Positions 9,857-20,751 are shown, counted from the first letter of the stretch. The stretch is DNA of 64,000 nucleotides from Aquamicrobium defluvii (GCF_004363725.1 NZ_SNZF01000008.1:85176-149175), one strand, 5' to 3'. The notes: a model not told the origin generated them from the letters alone. Program-made: numbers and translations.

Positions 9857-11230
9857 GTGCGTAAGGCGTTTTCGGGTATCGCTTCCCTTTCCGTGCGTTC
9901 TTTCCGGGCAGTGGCAACCATTGCCGCCGCCGCGGTATTTGTCATCGGCACGAGTACGGCCTCGCAGGCTGCCGCCAACGATGCGGCCATCGTCATCGAC
10001 GCCAACACGGGCAAGACGCTGTATTCCTCCAATGCGAATGCGCGCCGCTATCCGGCCTCGCTCACCAAGATGATGACGCTGTATCTGACCTTCGACGCAC
10101 TTTCGAAGGGCAAGATCACCAAATCCACCCAGGTTCCCTTCTCCGCCAACGCTGCGGCCGAGCCGCCGACCAAACTCGGCGTTCGCAAGGGCGGCTCGAT
10201 TACCGTGGAGACGGCAATCCTGTCCATGGTGACCAAGTCCGCCAACGATTCGTCGACCGCGCTTGCCGAACTGCTCGGCGGCAGCGAAGCGAACTTCGCA
10301 AGGATGATGACTTCCAAGGCCCGCTCGCTGGGCATGACCAACACCGTGTTCCGCAACGCGCACGGGCTTCCCAATCCCGGCCAGTTCACCACCGCGCGCG
10401 ACATGGCCACGCTCGGCATCGCGCTGCGCGAGCATTTCCCGCAGTATTACGGTTACTTCGCGGAACGTTCGTTCATGTATGGCCGTCAGCGTATCAACGG
10501 CCATAATCGCCTGCTTGGACGCATCAAGGGCGTGGACGGTATCAAGACGGGGTACACCCGCGCTTCCGGCTTCAATCTGGTTTCGTCCGTCTCGACCGAC
10601 GGGCGCAAGCTGGTCGCCGTGGTGATGGGCGGCAAGTCCGGCGCCAGTCGCGACAACGAGATGGCCCGCCTGATCAACGCCTATCTCCCCAAGGCCTCGA
10701 AACGCGGCGGCGGCGCTCTCGTTGCCCGCAACGACAACGACCCGGCCTCGCAGCAGATCGCCAAGGTCGTTCTGCCCCGGCACGACGCGCCCACACCGGA
10801 CGAAAAGCCGGCTACGGTCGACGCGATCGTAGCGGCCGCCGCCCCGGTTCCGTCGCAGGCCCCCAAGCCCAGGCTTCCTGTAATCGCGCAGGCGCCGGAA
10901 CCCGATGAAATTCCCTTTGCGCAAGCCTACAGCGGCCCGGAGCCGTCGCAGCAGATCGATCCTGTCAACACCGCCTCCCTGCCCTCCGGCTGGGTGGTGC
11001 AGGTGGCCTCCTCGCCGAGCAAATCCGAAGCCGAGGCAGCACTCGACAAAACTGCCGCGCAGGCACGCGCCATTCTTGCCAGCGCTTCCGGCTATACGGT
11101 TCCGTTCCGGAAAGGCGGCGTGACCTATTTCCGCGCGCGCTTCGGCGGCTTCGAGACGCAGACCGCAGCTCTCAGGGCATGCAGCGCGCTGAAGAAGCGG
11201 CGTATTGAATGCTTCGCGGTGCAGCAGTAG
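9857..11230 (+). CDS. D-alanyl-D-alanine carboxypeptidase with C-terminal SPOR domain
   Basis: This 457-residue low-molecular-weight penicillin-binding protein trims the terminal D-Ala from peptidoglycan stem peptides in the periplasm. A signal peptide covers about residues 1-39. Catalytic motifs are SLTK (SxxK), SAND (SxN) and KTGYTRASG (KTG), in the normal spacing. A Pro/Ala linker is followed by a SPOR domain at about residues 375-457 (GWVVQVASSPSKSEAEAAL), which binds denuded septal glycan. The GTG start has AAGGAAG upstream. It belongs to the DacF/DacC group. Confidence 0.93.
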   Translation: MRKAFSGIASLSVRSFRAVATIAAAAVFVIGTSTASQAAANDAAIVIDANTGKTLYSSNANARRYPASLTKMMTLYLTFDALSKGKITKSTQVPFSANAAAEPPTKLGVRKGGSITVETAILSMVTKSANDSSTALAELLGGSEANFARMMTSKARSLGMTNTVFRNAHGLPNPGQFTTARDMATLGIALREHFPQYYGYFAERSFMYGRQRINGHNRLLGRIKGVDGIKTGYTRASGFNLVSSVSTDGRKLVAVVMGGKSGASRDNEMARLINAYLPKASKRGGGALVARNDNDPASQQIAKVVLPRHDAPTPDEKPATVDAIVAAAAPVPSQAPKPRLPVIAQAPEPDEIPFAQAYSGPEPSQQIDPVNTASLPSGWVVQVASSPSKSEAEAALDKTAAQARAILASASGYTVPFRKGGVTYFRARFGGFETQTAALRACSALKKRRIECFAVQQ

Positions 11231-11282
11231 GCCGCGCCGCGAACGGCTCCCGGAAAAGTTCAGTATCGAAGGAGTGTCATTC

Positions 11283-11561
11283 GTGATCGGAGAACAGCAG
11301 ACCTTCGGGTTCGGCGCGACACTGAAGCAGGACAGAGGTCCCTCAAGCGACATCGGAACGCAGGCGCTTTATCAGGCCGCTATGCGGCTGAAGAACATCC
11401 GCCCCGGAAATTCACGCTTCAAGACAAAGGACCTCGTCGGCCTTTTGCTGAGCCACGGCGCCCGCACATGGCGCAACACGCAGCCGCTTGTGCGCATCCG
11501 CCTCAAAGCGGCGACGCCCGACAACAGGCAGGCCGTAAAGCTGAAATTCGGGATTTCCTGA
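11283..11561 (+). CDS. Small hypothetical protein
   Basis: This 92-codon reading frame starts with GTG and has GAAGGAG 8 nt upstream. The product begins VIGEQQTFGFGATLKQD and ends VKLKFGIS. It is basic, without membrane segments, and I recognise no family. The good ribosome binding site and position 52 bp after the carboxypeptidase gene on the same strand support it. A longer version overlapping the previous gene is possible but less likely. Confidence 0.5.
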   Translation: MIGEQQTFGFGATLKQDRGPSSDIGTQALYQAAMRLKNIRPGNSRFKTKDLVGLLLSHGARTWRNTQPLVRIRLKAATPDNRQAVKLKFGIS

Positions 11562-11666
11562 CCCGAAGCGCGTCGCGATCTTTCAGATCAGCCCCTTGCG
11601 CTTCAAGTTTCTGTTTTCGCGCATGTCGTTGTCCCGAAACCGGTTCCTACTTTCGGGCGACATGCT

Positions 11667-12104
11667 CTAGAGAAGCCCCAGTTCGGCAAGTTCGCGCCGA
11701 AGACCGGGGGGCATTTCAGCCAAACCTGCACCGCCCTTGCCGAGATCGGCGGGCGCATCCTCCGCCTTGAGATAGCGCCATCCCTGAAAGGGCCTGCGTG
11801 GCTGCCATTCCGTGCGGATGATCTGCGGATCGAGAACGATCCGGCAACGACCGATGCCCTGATCGTCGGTGAAGGGACGGATTTCGGTGATGAGCTGACG
11901 GCATTGCACGCTGCCCTTGATCACCCAGTACAGCGAGCCGCCATCCGTTATCTCTGCGCCGCGCGTCGGAACCATGCGTGTCGTGTGCCAGTGCTCGGCT
12001 GGCTCGCCATTGCGGCGACGCTCGTCGAGCTTGTGGGCAACCCACGCTTCCAGGTCCTCGACGCTGTCGCAGCCAACGCACAATTTGAGAATATTGAGTG
12101 CCAT
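11667..12104 (-). CDS. DUF1489 family protein
   Basis: This 145-residue alphaproteobacterial protein of unknown function starts MALNILKLCVGCDSVEDL and carries the characteristic HTTRMVPTR, GSLYWVIKG, RPFTDDQG and PRRPFQGWRYL segments. It is cytoplasmic by appearance. It is downstream of sdaA on the same strand but separated by about 85 bp, so co-transcription is uncertain. Confidence 0.88.
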   Translation of the reverse strand: MALNILKLCVGCDSVEDLEAWVAHKLDERRRNGEPAEHWHTTRMVPTRGAEITDGGSLYWVIKGSVQCRQLITEIRPFTDDQGIGRCRIVLDPQIIRTEWQPRRPFQGWRYLKAEDAPADLGKGGAGLAEMPPGLRRELAELGLL

Positions 12105-12188
12105 GGGTGGAAACTAGCGGCTGGCAGCCATGCATTCAACGCGACATGACGTTTTGCACACTGCCTTTTTCCACATGCGTTGCCGCCG

Positions 12189-13592
12189 TCAGCACTCCAC
12201 CACATTGACGGCGAGACCGCCCAGGCTCGTTTCCTTGTAGCGCTCGTTCATGTCGGCGCCGGTCTGGCGCATGGTTTCGATGGCGGCATCCAGCGGGACA
12301 AAATGCTTGCCGTCGCCCTTTATGGCGAGAGACGCCGCCGTCACCGCCTTGACCGCGCCAAGCGCGTTGCGCTCGATGCAAGGCACCTGAACGAGCCCCG
12401 CGACCGGATCGCAGGTCATGCCGAGGTGATGTTCCAGCGCGATCTCCGCTGCATTCTCGACCTGCTCCGGCGTGCCGCCCATCACGGCGCACAGGCCGGC
12501 AGCGGCCATGGCGGAAGCCGACCCCACTTCGCCCTGACAACCCACCTCGGCACCGGAAATCGAGGCATTGGTCTTGATGATGCCGCCAACAGCCGCCGCA
12601 GTCAGCAGGAAGTCGCGGATCGAAGCCTGATCGGCCTCCGGGTGGAAATGGAGCCAGTAGCGCAGAACTGCCGGCAACGTGCCGGCCGCACCGTTGGTCG
12701 GTGCCGTGACCACGCGTCCGCCAGCCGCATTTTCCTCGTTCACCGCCATGGCGTAGATCGACAGCCAGTCATTCGCGAGCAACGGATTGGGACGGTTGCG
12801 GCTCCACTCCTCCTGCAGCTTGTCATGCAACTGGCGCGCACGGCGACGCACCTTGAGCCCGCCCGGCATGATGCCTTCCTGCGTCAGGCCGCGGTCGATG
12901 CATCCCTTCATGGCGGCCCAGATGTCGTCCAGACCGGAATCGAGCTTCTCGCGCGACATATGAGTTTCCTCATTGGCGCGTTTCATCTCGGCTATGGACA
13001 ACCCGCTTCTCGCCGCCATCGCCAGCATTTCCGCGGCATTCTTGAATGGATAGGGCACCTTCTTGCCTTCGGTGGTGACGGAGCCCCGCTGCTTCATGAT
13101 TTGAAGCTCTTCCTCCGACACGACAAACCCGCCACCGACGGAATAATAGATGCGCTTGAGAAGCACGCGGTCGTTTGCATCGTATGCGTAGAACGCCATG
13201 CCATTGGCATGGCCGGTGAGCGGGGTCTTCTTGTCCAGCACCAGATCAAGGGCCGGATCGAAACGATAGGAAGGGTGGCCTGGCGGTGAAACGCGCTTGT
13301 CCGCCTTGACCTCCGCGATAACTTCATCGCTCTGGTCCGGATCCACCGTGACCGGCACAAGCCCTGTCAGGCCAAGAATAACCGCACGGTCGCTGCCATG
13401 GCCGATACCCGTGTAGGCCAGTGAGCCATGCAGGCTTGCGCCGACACGATCCACTTTCACACCTGCGGGGCGCGGCCAGTCGTTCGACAGGATTTCCTTC
13501 AGGAATCGCGCCGCCGCTGTCATCGGCCCCATGGTGTGGGAACTGGAAGGACCTATGCCGATCTTGAAAAGGTCGAAAACCGAAAGAAACAA
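12189..13592 (-). CDS. sdaA: L-serine ammonia-lyase (iron-sulfur type)
   Basis: This enzyme deaminates L-serine to pyruvate and ammonia using a [4Fe-4S] cluster. The 467-residue single-chain form has the beta domain first ([24 protein letters not shown]) and the alpha domain second. Cluster cysteines are visible in [19 protein letters not shown] and VPCIERNA. It is complete and monocistronic by appearance. Confidence 0.96.
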   Translation of the reverse strand: MFLSVFDLFKIGIGPSSSHTMGPMTAAARFLKEILSNDWPRPAGVKVDRVGASLHGSLAYTGIGHGSDRAVILGLTGLVPVTVDPDQSDEVIAEVKADKRVSPPGHPSYRFDPALDLVLDKKTPLTGHANGMAFYAYDANDRVLLKRIYYSVGGGFVVSEEELQIMKQRGSVTTEGKKVPYPFKNAAEMLAMAARSGLSIAEMKRANEETHMSREKLDSGLDDIWAAMKGCIDRGLTQEGIMPGGLKVRRRARQLHDKLQEEWSRNRPNPLLANDWLSIYAMAVNEENAAGGRVVTAPTNGAAGTLPAVLRYWLHFHPEADQASIRDFLLTAAAVGGIIKTNASISGAEVGCQGEVGSASAMAAAGLCAVMGGTPEQVENAAEIALEHHLGMTCDPVAGLVQVPCIERNALGAVKAVTAASLAIKGDGKHFVPLDAAIETMRQTGADMNERYKETSLGGLAVNVVEC

Positions 13593-13752
13593 GAACCCCT
13601 ACCTCCACGACATCAGCCGGCACGCTTTTGGCGCCGTTCTCTACTACATAGTGGCTTCGGTTACGGTTTTCTGCATTTTTCGATAAGGCCACGCGGCGTC
13701 TGCCGACCTTGCGTGCTCCTTGCGCGACATAGCCTGTGATAATGAGGAAGGC

Positions 13753-14514
13753 ATGATCGATTCATTGCATCTTTCGGCAGCGGATTTCGCTGCGCTGGCC
13801 TTCTTCCTGCTTGCCTGGGGCCTGCACACACTGGCTTCCGACGGATGGATATTCCACCGTCCCTCCCTCACCATGGCCATGAACCGGCAGCGCGAAATCT
13901 GGATGGAGCGGATGGCCGAACGCGAAATCCGCATCGTGGATACCGCAATCATGGGCGGTCTCCAGCAGGGCACGGCCTTTTTCGCGTCAAGCTGCCTGAT
14001 CGCCATAGGCGGCTGCTTCGCCTTCCTCGGAGCATCAGATCAGGTGGTCGGCGTGCTTTCTGACCTGCATCTGCAAGGGGCGGCGACCCGCACGGCTTTC
14101 CAGCTCAAGGTTGTCGGACTGGTCATCATCCTCGCCTTTGCTTTCTTCAAGTTCGGCTGGTCATACCGGCTGTTCAACTATTGCTCGATCCTGATCGGCG
14201 CTGTGCCGGTGGCCTATGGCGAGCAGGCCCACAATCCGCAAACCCGAAGCGCCGTCATGCGGGCCATAAAAATGAACAAGCTGGCCGGCAAGCACTTCAA
14301 TTCCGGCCTGCGTGCGGTTTTCTTCTCGATCGGCTATCTCGGCTGGTTCGTCGGCCCGGTGGCCTTCTTGCTGTCGAGCGCACTGCTTGCGGTCGTTCTG
14401 CTGCGCCGGCAATTCTTCTCGAATGCACGCGAGGCGGTTCTGGCGGAAACGGAGGAAATCGTTCAGTCGGCCGGTGCCGGCAGCAGCGAATCGATACGGC
14501 CCGACAGCCAGTAG
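13753..14514 (+). CDS. DUF599 family membrane protein
   Basis: This 253-residue integral membrane protein of unknown function has about four hydrophobic segments. It shows DUF599 features: the REIWMERMAEREIRIVD segment, FFKFGWSYRLFNY, and MNKLAGKHFNSGLRAVFFSIGYLGWF. I start at the ATG at 13753 because GAGGAAGG precedes it closely. An upstream ATG at 13720 would add 11 polar residues. Its 3' end overlaps the convergent YdcF-family gene by 52 bp. Confidence 0.85.
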   Translation: MIDSLHLSAADFAALAFFLLAWGLHTLASDGWIFHRPSLTMAMNRQREIWMERMAEREIRIVDTAIMGGLQQGTAFFASSCLIAIGGCFAFLGASDQVVGVLSDLHLQGAATRTAFQLKVVGLVIILAFAFFKFGWSYRLFNYCSILIGAVPVAYGEQAHNPQTRSAVMRAIKMNKLAGKHFNSGLRAVFFSIGYLGWFVGPVAFLLSSALLAVVLLRRQFFSNAREAVLAETEEIVQSAGAGSSESIRPDSQ

Positions 14515-15263
14515 GCGAAAAGGCCCACCCACTCACGGATGGCGACGGTCAGGTTCTGGAGCGAATCCTGGACGTTGTCCTGCGCCAGCCCGGCATGCTC
14601 GTTTCCGGCAGTGCGATAATCGGCCGGCCATGGCACGACTTCGAATCCTGCCTTGCGGAAAAGCCCCATCGAGCGCGGCATGTGAAAGGCTGACGTCACC
14701 AGAAGCCACACTTCCCCCGGCTGCGGCTCCACCATTTCGCGTGTGAAGACAGCGTTCTCGTGGGTATTTCGCGATCTCTTCTCCAGAACAAGCCGATCCG
14801 CCTCGACGCCGAGCGCCGTGAGCAGACGGGGTGCGGTATCTCCATCGCCCTCGCCTTCCAGCATCAGGCTGCCATTGCCGCCAGTCACCACCACGCGTGC
14901 ATCCGGATAGCGGCGCGCAAGTATCGCGGTCTCGACGAACCGGTCGCCGCTCGAATTGAGCTCATAGCCGCCGCGAACGAGGTTCACGCCACCCTCGAAG
15001 CCGCCGCCGAGCACGATGATGCCAGCGACATCGGCAGGCGCGGGGTCCGGGCGCTGGAAACGGTCTTCCAGCGGATGCATCAGCAGCGCCCCGGTTGAGG
15101 TCCAGGCGCCGATGGCGATTATCAGGAATGCGGCGAAGGAAATGAAGATCGACAGCCGACGCCAGCCGGCAAGCGCCAGAACGACGCCGGCCAATACCAG
15201 CAGTCCGATCAGATTGATCGGCTGCGCGACGAACCAGAACAGCTTGGAGAGATAGAAAAACAC
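14463..15263 (-). CDS. YdcF/ElyC/SanA family protein (DUF218)
   Basis: This 266-residue protein has two N-terminal membrane helices (about residues 10-60) and a periplasmic DUF218 domain. Motifs are GIIVLGGGFEGG, VVVTGGNGS, SRNTHENA and LLVTSAFHMPRS, the last holding the conserved Ser-Ala-xx-Met-Arg pattern. E. coli relatives (ElyC, SanA) act in envelope polysaccharide or peptidoglycan homeostasis; the biochemical activity is unsettled. It precedes gatA by only 23 bp in position and is on the same strand. Confidence 0.9.
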   Translation of the reverse strand: MFFYLSKLFWFVAQPINLIGLLVLAGVVLALAGWRRLSIFISFAAFLIIAIGAWTSTGALLMHPLEDRFQRPDPAPADVAGIIVLGGGFEGGVNLVRGGYELNSSGDRFVETAILARRYPDARVVVTGGNGSLMLEGEGDGDTAPRLLTALGVEADRLVLEKRSRNTHENAVFTREMVEPQPGEVWLLVTSAFHMPRSMGLFRKAGFEVVPWPADYRTAGNEHAGLAQDNVQDSLQNLTVAIREWVGLFAYWLSGRIDSLLPAPAD

Positions 15264-15286
15264 CCTCTATCCCTCCATCCGTCCGG

Positions 15287-16768
15287 CTACCACCATTTCT
15301 GCGGCTGGAACGTGCCCGCCGCCTGTTCGATGACGTGAGCGGTGCGGAACAGCGTCTCTTCATCGAACGGCCGGCCGATAAGCTGAAGGCCAAGCGGCAG
15401 CCCCTGGCCGTCAAGGCCGGCCGGAACCGAAATTCCGGGCAGGCCGGCCATGTTCACCGTCACCGTGAAGATATCGTTGAGATACATCTTTACCGGATCG
15501 CTCGCCATCTCCTTATCGGCGATGCCGAAGGCCGCCGACGGCGTCGCCGGAGTCAGGATCACATCCACGCCCGCAGCGAAGGCATCGTCAAAGTCCTTCT
15601 TGATCAGCGTGCGGACCTTCTGGGCCTTAAGATAGTAGGCGTCGTAATAGCCCGCCGAAAGCACATAGGTGCCGATCATGATGCGGCGCTTCACCTCGTC
15701 GCCGAAACCGGCGGCGCGGGTGCTCTCGTACATCTCCACAATGTCCTTGCCCGGCACGCGCAGGCCATAGCGCACGCCGTCATAGCGGGCGAGGTTGGAA
15801 GACGCTTCGGCCGGCGAGATGATGTAATAGGTGGGCAGCGCATATCCGGTGTGCGGAAGCGATATGTCGACGATCTCGGCGCCAGCCTCCTTCAGCCAGG
15901 CGATGCCCTGCTGCCACAGCGCCTCGACCTCCTGCGGCATGCCCTCGACGCGGTATTCCTTCGGAATGCCGACCTTCAGCCCCTTTACCGACTGGCCGAG
16001 GGCGGCTTCGTAATCCGGCACAGGCCGGTCGACGGAGGTTGTGTCCTTTTCATCCACCGAAGCCATGGACTTCAGCAAAATCGCGGCATCGCGCACGTCG
16101 CGTGCGATAGGACCAGCCTGATCGAGCGACGACGCATAGGCAATGATGCCCCAGCGCGAGCAGCGTCCATAGCTCGGCTTGATGCCGACCGTGCCGGTGA
16201 ATGCAGCCGGCTGACGGATCGAGCCACCAGTATCCGTCGCGGTCGCCCCCGCACAGAGGAATGCGGCGACAGCGGCGGCAGAGCCGCCGGAAGAACCACC
16301 CGGAACGCGGTCGGCATTCGAGCCCGTGGCGCGCCACGGGTTCTTCACCGGACCGTACCAGGATGTCTCGTTGGAAGAGCCCATGGCGAACTCATCCATG
16401 TTGAGCTTGCCGAGCATCACCGCGCCGTCCGCCCACAGGTTCGACGTAACGGTCGACTCATAACGCGGCCGGAAGCCATCCAGAACATGGCTGCAAGCCT
16501 GCGTGTGCACGCCTTCGGTGGCGAACAGGTCCTTGACGCCGAGCGGAATGCCTTCAAGCGCGCCACCCTGCCCTGCGGCAAGCCGTGCATCGGATGCCCT
16601 GGCCATGTCGCGCGCCTTGTCGTGCGTGACGGCAACATAGGCATTGAACTTGTCGTTGGCCGCATCGATGGCGGCCAGATAGGCGTCCGTCAGCTCAACG
16701 GCGGAAATCTCTCCGGCGCGCAGCTTCTCGCGCGCCTGCGAAATCGTGAGTCTGGTCAGATCGGTCAT
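15287..16768 (-). CDS. gatA: Aspartyl/glutamyl-tRNA amidotransferase subunit A
   Basis: GatA is the glutaminase subunit of GatCAB, which converts mischarged Glu-tRNA(Gln) or Asp-tRNA(Asn) to the amide form. The amidase-signature triad is visible as Lys in GVKDLF, cis-Ser in [13 protein letters not shown], and Ser in [10 protein letters not shown]. Length is 493 residues, normal for the family. gatC is 59 bp upstream; gatB is not in the window. Confidence 0.97.
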   Translation of the reverse strand: MTDLTRLTISQAREKLRAGEISAVELTDAYLAAIDAANDKFNAYVAVTHDKARDMARASDARLAAGQGGALEGIPLGVKDLFATEGVHTQACSHVLDGFRPRYESTVTSNLWADGAVMLGKLNMDEFAMGSSNETSWYGPVKNPWRATGSNADRVPGGSSGGSAAAVAAFLCAGATATDTGGSIRQPAAFTGTVGIKPSYGRCSRWGIIAYASSLDQAGPIARDVRDAAILLKSMASVDEKDTTSVDRPVPDYEAALGQSVKGLKVGIPKEYRVEGMPQEVEALWQQGIAWLKEAGAEIVDISLPHTGYALPTYYIISPAEASSNLARYDGVRYGLRVPGKDIVEMYESTRAAGFGDEVKRRIMIGTYVLSAGYYDAYYLKAQKVRTLIKKDFDDAFAAGVDVILTPATPSAAFGIADKEMASDPVKMYLNDIFTVTVNMAGLPGISVPAGLDGQGLPLGLQLIGRPFDEETLFRTAHVIEQAAGTFQPQKWW

Positions 16769-16827
16769 CGAATGAACTCTTCTGGAAATCGGTGGAAAGG
16801 AAGATGCGGCGCGGTATTGCCGGAAGG

Positions 16828-17115
16828 CTATTCCACCACCTTCGGCACGAGGAAGAAATTCTCTTCCGTCGCGGGCGCATTGGCCACGATGTCGTCGGCC
16901 TTGCTGCCGTCGGTCACCTTGTCGGCGCGCTTCTTCATCTCCATCGGGATCACCGAGGTCATTGGCTCGACGCCGGACACGTCCACCTCGTTCAGCTGCT
17001 CGACGAAGCCCAGGATGGAATTGAGCTTGCCGGCCATGACAGTCGCCTCCTCCTCGCTCACCGCAATGCGTGCGAGGCGCGCGACGCGCTTGACCGTATC
17101 CAGATCGACCGACAT
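16828..17115 (-). CDS. gatC: Aspartyl/glutamyl-tRNA amidotransferase subunit C
   Basis: This 95-residue stabilising subunit of GatCAB wraps around the GatA-GatB interface. The start [20 protein letters not shown], the [15 protein letters not shown] block and the terminal FFLVPKVVE are typical. It is the first gene of a gatC-gatA pair. Confidence 0.96.
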   Translation of the reverse strand: MSVDLDTVKRVARLARIAVSEEEATVMAGKLNSILGFVEQLNEVDVSGVEPMTSVIPMEMKKRADKVTDGSKADDIVANAPATEENFFLVPKVVE

Positions 17116-17196
17116 GTGAAAGTCCGCTTCAAAGCCTGTTTTGAACCTGCCTGCGCTATAGCGGGCGAGGCAGGCAGGTGCAACATCAACTGCCGA

Positions 17197-17904
17197 TCAG
17201 ATGTCTGTCGATTCGCCAATCTTCGGCAGTGCGACCTTCACGCCAGAGCCTTCCATGCCTTCCACGAACTTGTCGGCCGTCTGGTCGAGAAGCGGGAACG
17301 TGCCGAAATGACACGGCACAACGGTCTCGAAATTGAAGAAGCGCCGGCAGGCAAGCGCCGCCACCGCCCCGCCCATGGTGAAACGATCGCCGACCGGCAC
17401 GATGCCGATCTTCGGCTCGTGCAACTCGTTGATCAGCGCCATGTCGGAAAAAATGTCGGTATCGCCCATGTGATAGAGCGTCGGCGCATCCGGGAAATGC
17501 AGCACCAGCCCGCCCGGATTGCCGAGATAGGTGTTGCCGCCGCCATCCGCCGATGCCGAAGAAGAATGCAGCGCCTGCACGAAGGTAGCCGTGAAGCCGC
17601 CGCAATCCACCGTTCCGCCGATATTGCCGGGATTGATCCTGTCCCCGCTGACGCCCTTGCCGACCAGATACATGCAGATCTCGAAATTGGCGACCAGCGT
17701 GGCACCGGACTTTTTCAGGATTTCCGCCGCACCGCTGATATGGTCGTCATGGCCGTGGGTGAGCAGCACATGGGTCACACCCTCGGCGGGCTCCTCCCAG
17801 CCACCCTGCCAGACGGGATTGCCGACGAGATAAGGATCGATCAGGATTTTGGCATCGCCCGCCTCGATGCAGAATGCGGAATGGCCATACCAGGTCAGTT
17901 TCAT
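17197..17904 (-). CDS. UPF0173 metal-dependent hydrolase (metallo-beta-lactamase fold)
   Basis: This 235-residue cytoplasmic MBL-fold protein starts [16 protein letters not shown] and has the dizinc motif THGHDDHI near residue 52, a later MGDTDIF Asp, and CHFGTFP as the last ligand His. These match the UPF0173 family, whose substrate is unknown. Confidence 0.92.
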   Translation of the reverse strand: MKLTWYGHSAFCIEAGDAKILIDPYLVGNPVWQGGWEEPAEGVTHVLLTHGHDDHISGAAEILKKSGATLVANFEICMYLVGKGVSGDRINPGNIGGTVDCGGFTATFVQALHSSSASADGGGNTYLGNPGGLVLHFPDAPTLYHMGDTDIFSDMALINELHEPKIGIVPVGDRFTMGGAVAALACRRFFNFETVVPCHFGTFPLLDQTADKFVEGMEGSGVKVALPKIGESTDI

Positions 17905-17978
17905 ATTGTGCGTCCTCGATTTTTTCTCGCGGCGAGGATAGAAGCCTCGTCACGCATGTCAAAGGAAAGCCGGCCGTC

Positions 17979-18455
17979 TTGAACGTCATCGAAGTGGAAG
18001 AACTGGCGACACGCCTGCAAGCGGGCCAGACGATTGCCGGGCTCGATCTTGGCGACAAGACCATCGGCGTTGCAGTTTCGGATGCCCGACTTTCCTTCGC
18101 GCACCCCCGACCCGTCATCATGCGCAAGAAGTTCACGCAGGATGCCACGACCTTGCTTGCCCTGCTTGTGAAGGAAAACGTCGGCGCCATCGTCATCGGG
18201 CTGCCGGTGAACATGGACGGATCGCACGGTCCCCGTGCGCAGAAATCGCGCGCTTTCGTGCGCAACATGGCCGCGCTGACTGCGCTGCCCTTCGTGTTCT
18301 GGGACGAGCGCCTATCGACCGTGGCTGCCGAGCGCACCCTGATCGAAATGGACTTTTCCCGCGCGCGGCGTGGGGAGAAAATCGATTCGGCCGCCGCTTC
18401 CTTCATCCTGCAAGGCGTTCTCGACAGGCTGCGCAAGCTGCGGAACGACGACTGA
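17979..18455 (+). CDS. ruvX: Holliday junction resolvase-like RuvX/YqgF
   Basis: This RNase H-fold nuclease family acts in pre-16S rRNA processing and possibly recombination. The 158 residues contain [27 protein letters not shown], and [14 protein letters not shown], with the catalytic Asp and Glu residues in place. I choose a TTG start because AAAGGAAAG lies 9 nt upstream and the length then fits the family. The frame is open further upstream but overlaps the divergent promoter region. Confidence 0.88.
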   Translation: MNVIEVEELATRLQAGQTIAGLDLGDKTIGVAVSDARLSFAHPRPVIMRKKFTQDATTLLALLVKENVGAIVIGLPVNMDGSHGPRAQKSRAFVRNMAALTALPFVFWDERLSTVAAERTLIEMDFSRARRGEKIDSAAASFILQGVLDRLRKLRNDD

Positions 18456-18743
18456 ATCCGTCTCCAGCCCCCGCTTTTTCCTGATCCATGCCGCGATTTC
18501 GCGCCGGCGGCGGAACGCCCAGAATGCAAGAAGCAGACCTGTATCGATGATGCAGGCACGCGCCACAAGACCCGGAATAATCGCGGGATCGATGCCCAGA
18601 ATTTCGCCGTAAAGATTGAACACGAAATCGTGCAGCTGACGGCTCAGCATCACGTAGCCGAAGTTCATGTCGTTGAGGGACAGGAAGAACCAGCCCCAGA
18701 ACAGAATGAGCGGAGCTGCCCACAGCGCGAATATGTAGCGCAT
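18312..18743 (-). CDS. DUF6105 family membrane protein
   Basis: This 143-residue protein has two hydrophobic segments (about residues 3-22 and 60-77), with the family-like [21 protein letters not shown] start. Its function is unknown. The last 48 codons overlap the convergent ruvX 3' end; the overlapping part is polar and may be poorly constrained. Confidence 0.7.
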   Translation of the reverse strand: MRYIFALWAAPLILFWGWFFLSLNDMNFGYVMLSRQLHDFVFNLYGEILGIDPAIIPGLVARACIIDTGLLLAFWAFRRRREIAAWIRKKRGLETDSVVVPQLAQPVENALQDEGSGGRIDFLPTPRAGKVHFDQGALGSHGR

Positions 18744-18943
18744 CAGAACGGGCTCCCCGTTTTTGCGGCGGCACCGGCCCTTTCCGGTCTTGAAGTCGGC
18801 ATGGCCCGGTCATCCTGCTCGTTAACGATCTGGTAACCATAATCTTTAAGCGCACAGCCGTCTCGCGCAACGGATTCCGTTAACTATGGTTAACGGCGCG
18901 CGGAAACCGGCCATTCGTGGGATGACGGCAAGGCGGTCGGGCG

Positions 18944-20575
18944 TCAGCTTGCCGGTGGATAGAGCGTGTCGATGATGAGACGCGCATCGTGTCTCGAATC
19001 GAGCAGGCCATAGGTGGTGCGCCATTGCCCGGCCAGACGCGTTTCCACGAATGCGTCGGCGATGCGCCCTGCCCCCAGCCTGCGCAGTTCCGCCGCCGCC
19101 GCGGCGAGCGCAAGCTGCTCGGTGAGGATGCGGGCCGAGCCTTCGTCGCTGGATGCGACCTGCATCGCGGCCTTCAGCACGCCAACCGTACCGTGTCCGC
19201 TCGCGCCGAGATCGCGATCGATTCCCGCCAGAACATCGTCGAACAGTCCCGGTGCGCGGCCAAGCACACGCAGCACGTCGAGCGCCATGACATTGCCCGA
19301 GCCTTCCCAGATCGCATTGACCGGAGCCTCGCGGTAGTAGCGGGCCAGCGGCGCTTCCTCGACGTAGCCATTGCCACCGAGGCATTCCATCGCTTCATAA
19401 AGCAGCGCGGGGGCGATCTTGCAGGCCCAGTATTTCACAACCGGCGTCATGGCGCGCGCGAAAGCCGCCTCGCCCCTGTCACCGGCCGCCTCGTCGAACG
19501 AGCGCGCCAGCCGGAACGAGAGCGCGGTCGCCGCCGCCGCGTCCAGCGCCATATCGGCCAGAACGCGCTGCATCAGCGGCTGATCGACAAGCTTCTTGCC
19601 GAACACATGACGGTGGCGGCAATGATGCACGGCTTCGGCCAATCCGGCGCGCATGAGAGCCGCCGACGCAATCGCGCAGTCGAGCCGGGTCAGCGTCACC
19701 ATGTCCATGATGGTGCGGACACCCGCACCCGGTTCGCCCACCATCTCGCCGATGGCGTTTTCGAACTCCACTTCCGACGAAGCGTTGGAACGGTTGCCGA
19801 GCTTGTCCTTCAGCCGCTGGAAGCGGAACCCGTTGCTGGTGCTGTCGCCCAGAAGGCGCGGCACGAGAAAACATGACAGACCTTCCGTCGCCTGCGCCAG
19901 CACAAGAAACGCGTCCGACATCGGGGCGGACATGAACCATTTATGGCCGGTCAGCCGGAAGAAGCCTGTCGAGCCCGCACGTTCGGCGCGCGTGACATTG
20001 GCGCGTACATCCGTGCCGCCCTGCTTCTCCGTCATGCCCATGCCAAGCGTGAGACCGCTCTTTTCCACCGGGGGCTTCTGGGTCTGGTCATATTTGCGGG
20101 TGGTTACGCGCGGCGCCCATTCGCGGAAAATCTTCGGGCTCGCCATCAGCGCCGCCAGAGAAGCGCTGGTCATGGTGATCGGGCACAGGTGGCCGACCTC
20201 GAGCTGGGCCGTCAGATAGAATCGCGCGGCGCGCACCTGATGGCGGCGCCCGATCTCGGCGTCGCCGTTTTCCCATATGGATGAGTGAAGCCCGCCGGCC
20301 ACGGAGCGGCGCATCAGGGCATGGTAGGCCGGATGGTATTCGACCAGGTCCATCCGCCGCCCCTGCCGGTCGTGGGTGCGCAGGCGCGGGGTTTCCGTGT
20401 TGGCGAGCCGCGCCAGATCCTGCGCTTCATGCGTCAGCACGAAACGGCCAAGGCCATCGAGTTCCTTGCGAACCGGCTCCGAAAACTGCTCGGCAAGCTG
20501 GATAAGGAGCGGATCGCCTCTCCAGGCATTGGCGCCGGTAAGCGGCGGCGGCTGGTTCGTCACGTCGTCTGTCAC
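18944..20575 (-). CDS. AidB-like acyl-CoA dehydrogenase
   Basis: This 543-residue flavoprotein is of the AidB/isovaleryl-CoA dehydrogenase-like group; E. coli AidB is 541 residues and protects DNA from alkylation. Features are the GMGMTEKQGGTDVRANVT block (AidB-type MTEKQGG), HKWFMSAPMSDAFLVLAQ, RLDCAIASAALMR, and the flavin-site ECLGGNGYVEE. A GTG at 20575 (VTDDVTNQPPP) fits the length; an upstream extension of 49 residues to 20722 looks non-coding. It is divergent from pyrB. Confidence 0.85.
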   Translation of the reverse strand: MTDDVTNQPPPLTGANAWRGDPLLIQLAEQFSEPVRKELDGLGRFVLTHEAQDLARLANTETPRLRTHDRQGRRMDLVEYHPAYHALMRRSVAGGLHSSIWENGDAEIGRRHQVRAARFYLTAQLEVGHLCPITMTSASLAALMASPKIFREWAPRVTTRKYDQTQKPPVEKSGLTLGMGMTEKQGGTDVRANVTRAERAGSTGFFRLTGHKWFMSAPMSDAFLVLAQATEGLSCFLVPRLLGDSTSNGFRFQRLKDKLGNRSNASSEVEFENAIGEMVGEPGAGVRTIMDMVTLTRLDCAIASAALMRAGLAEAVHHCRHRHVFGKKLVDQPLMQRVLADMALDAAAATALSFRLARSFDEAAGDRGEAAFARAMTPVVKYWACKIAPALLYEAMECLGGNGYVEEAPLARYYREAPVNAIWEGSGNVMALDVLRVLGRAPGLFDDVLAGIDRDLGASGHGTVGVLKAAMQVASSDEGSARILTEQLALAAAAAELRRLGAGRIADAFVETRLAGQWRTTYGLLDSRHDARLIIDTLYPPAS

Positions 20576-20751
20576 GCAATGTCCCTGTGTGTCATGGCGG
20601 CTTATGTTCCGGCGGCCTGTCGAATCCGCAACCGTGGCGGCTTTATAGCCGATGGCTGCATGTGCGGCGATGAAAATAGGGGAAGATGCCACCGGAATGC
20701 AAAGCGGGTCCTTGCAGGTCACTTCCGCTGGCCGTATAGCACCCCGCTGAG

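Noticed and set aside
9669..9917. Small minus-strand open frame between phasin and carboxypeptidase genes
   Set aside because: It overlaps the start of the carboxypeptidase gene and the phasin regulatory region and has no ribosome binding site.
15335..17982. Long plus-strand open frames opposite gatA, gatC and the UPF0173 gene
   Set aside because: They are antisense shadows of conserved housekeeping genes with no recognisable protein features.
18877..18896. CCGTTAAC-TATG-GTTAACGG considered as a CtrA site upstream of the DUF6105 gene
   Set aside because: The TTAA halves are 6 bp apart rather than the 7 bp of the CtrA consensus. It is a palindrome of unknown role, possibly a weak hairpin.
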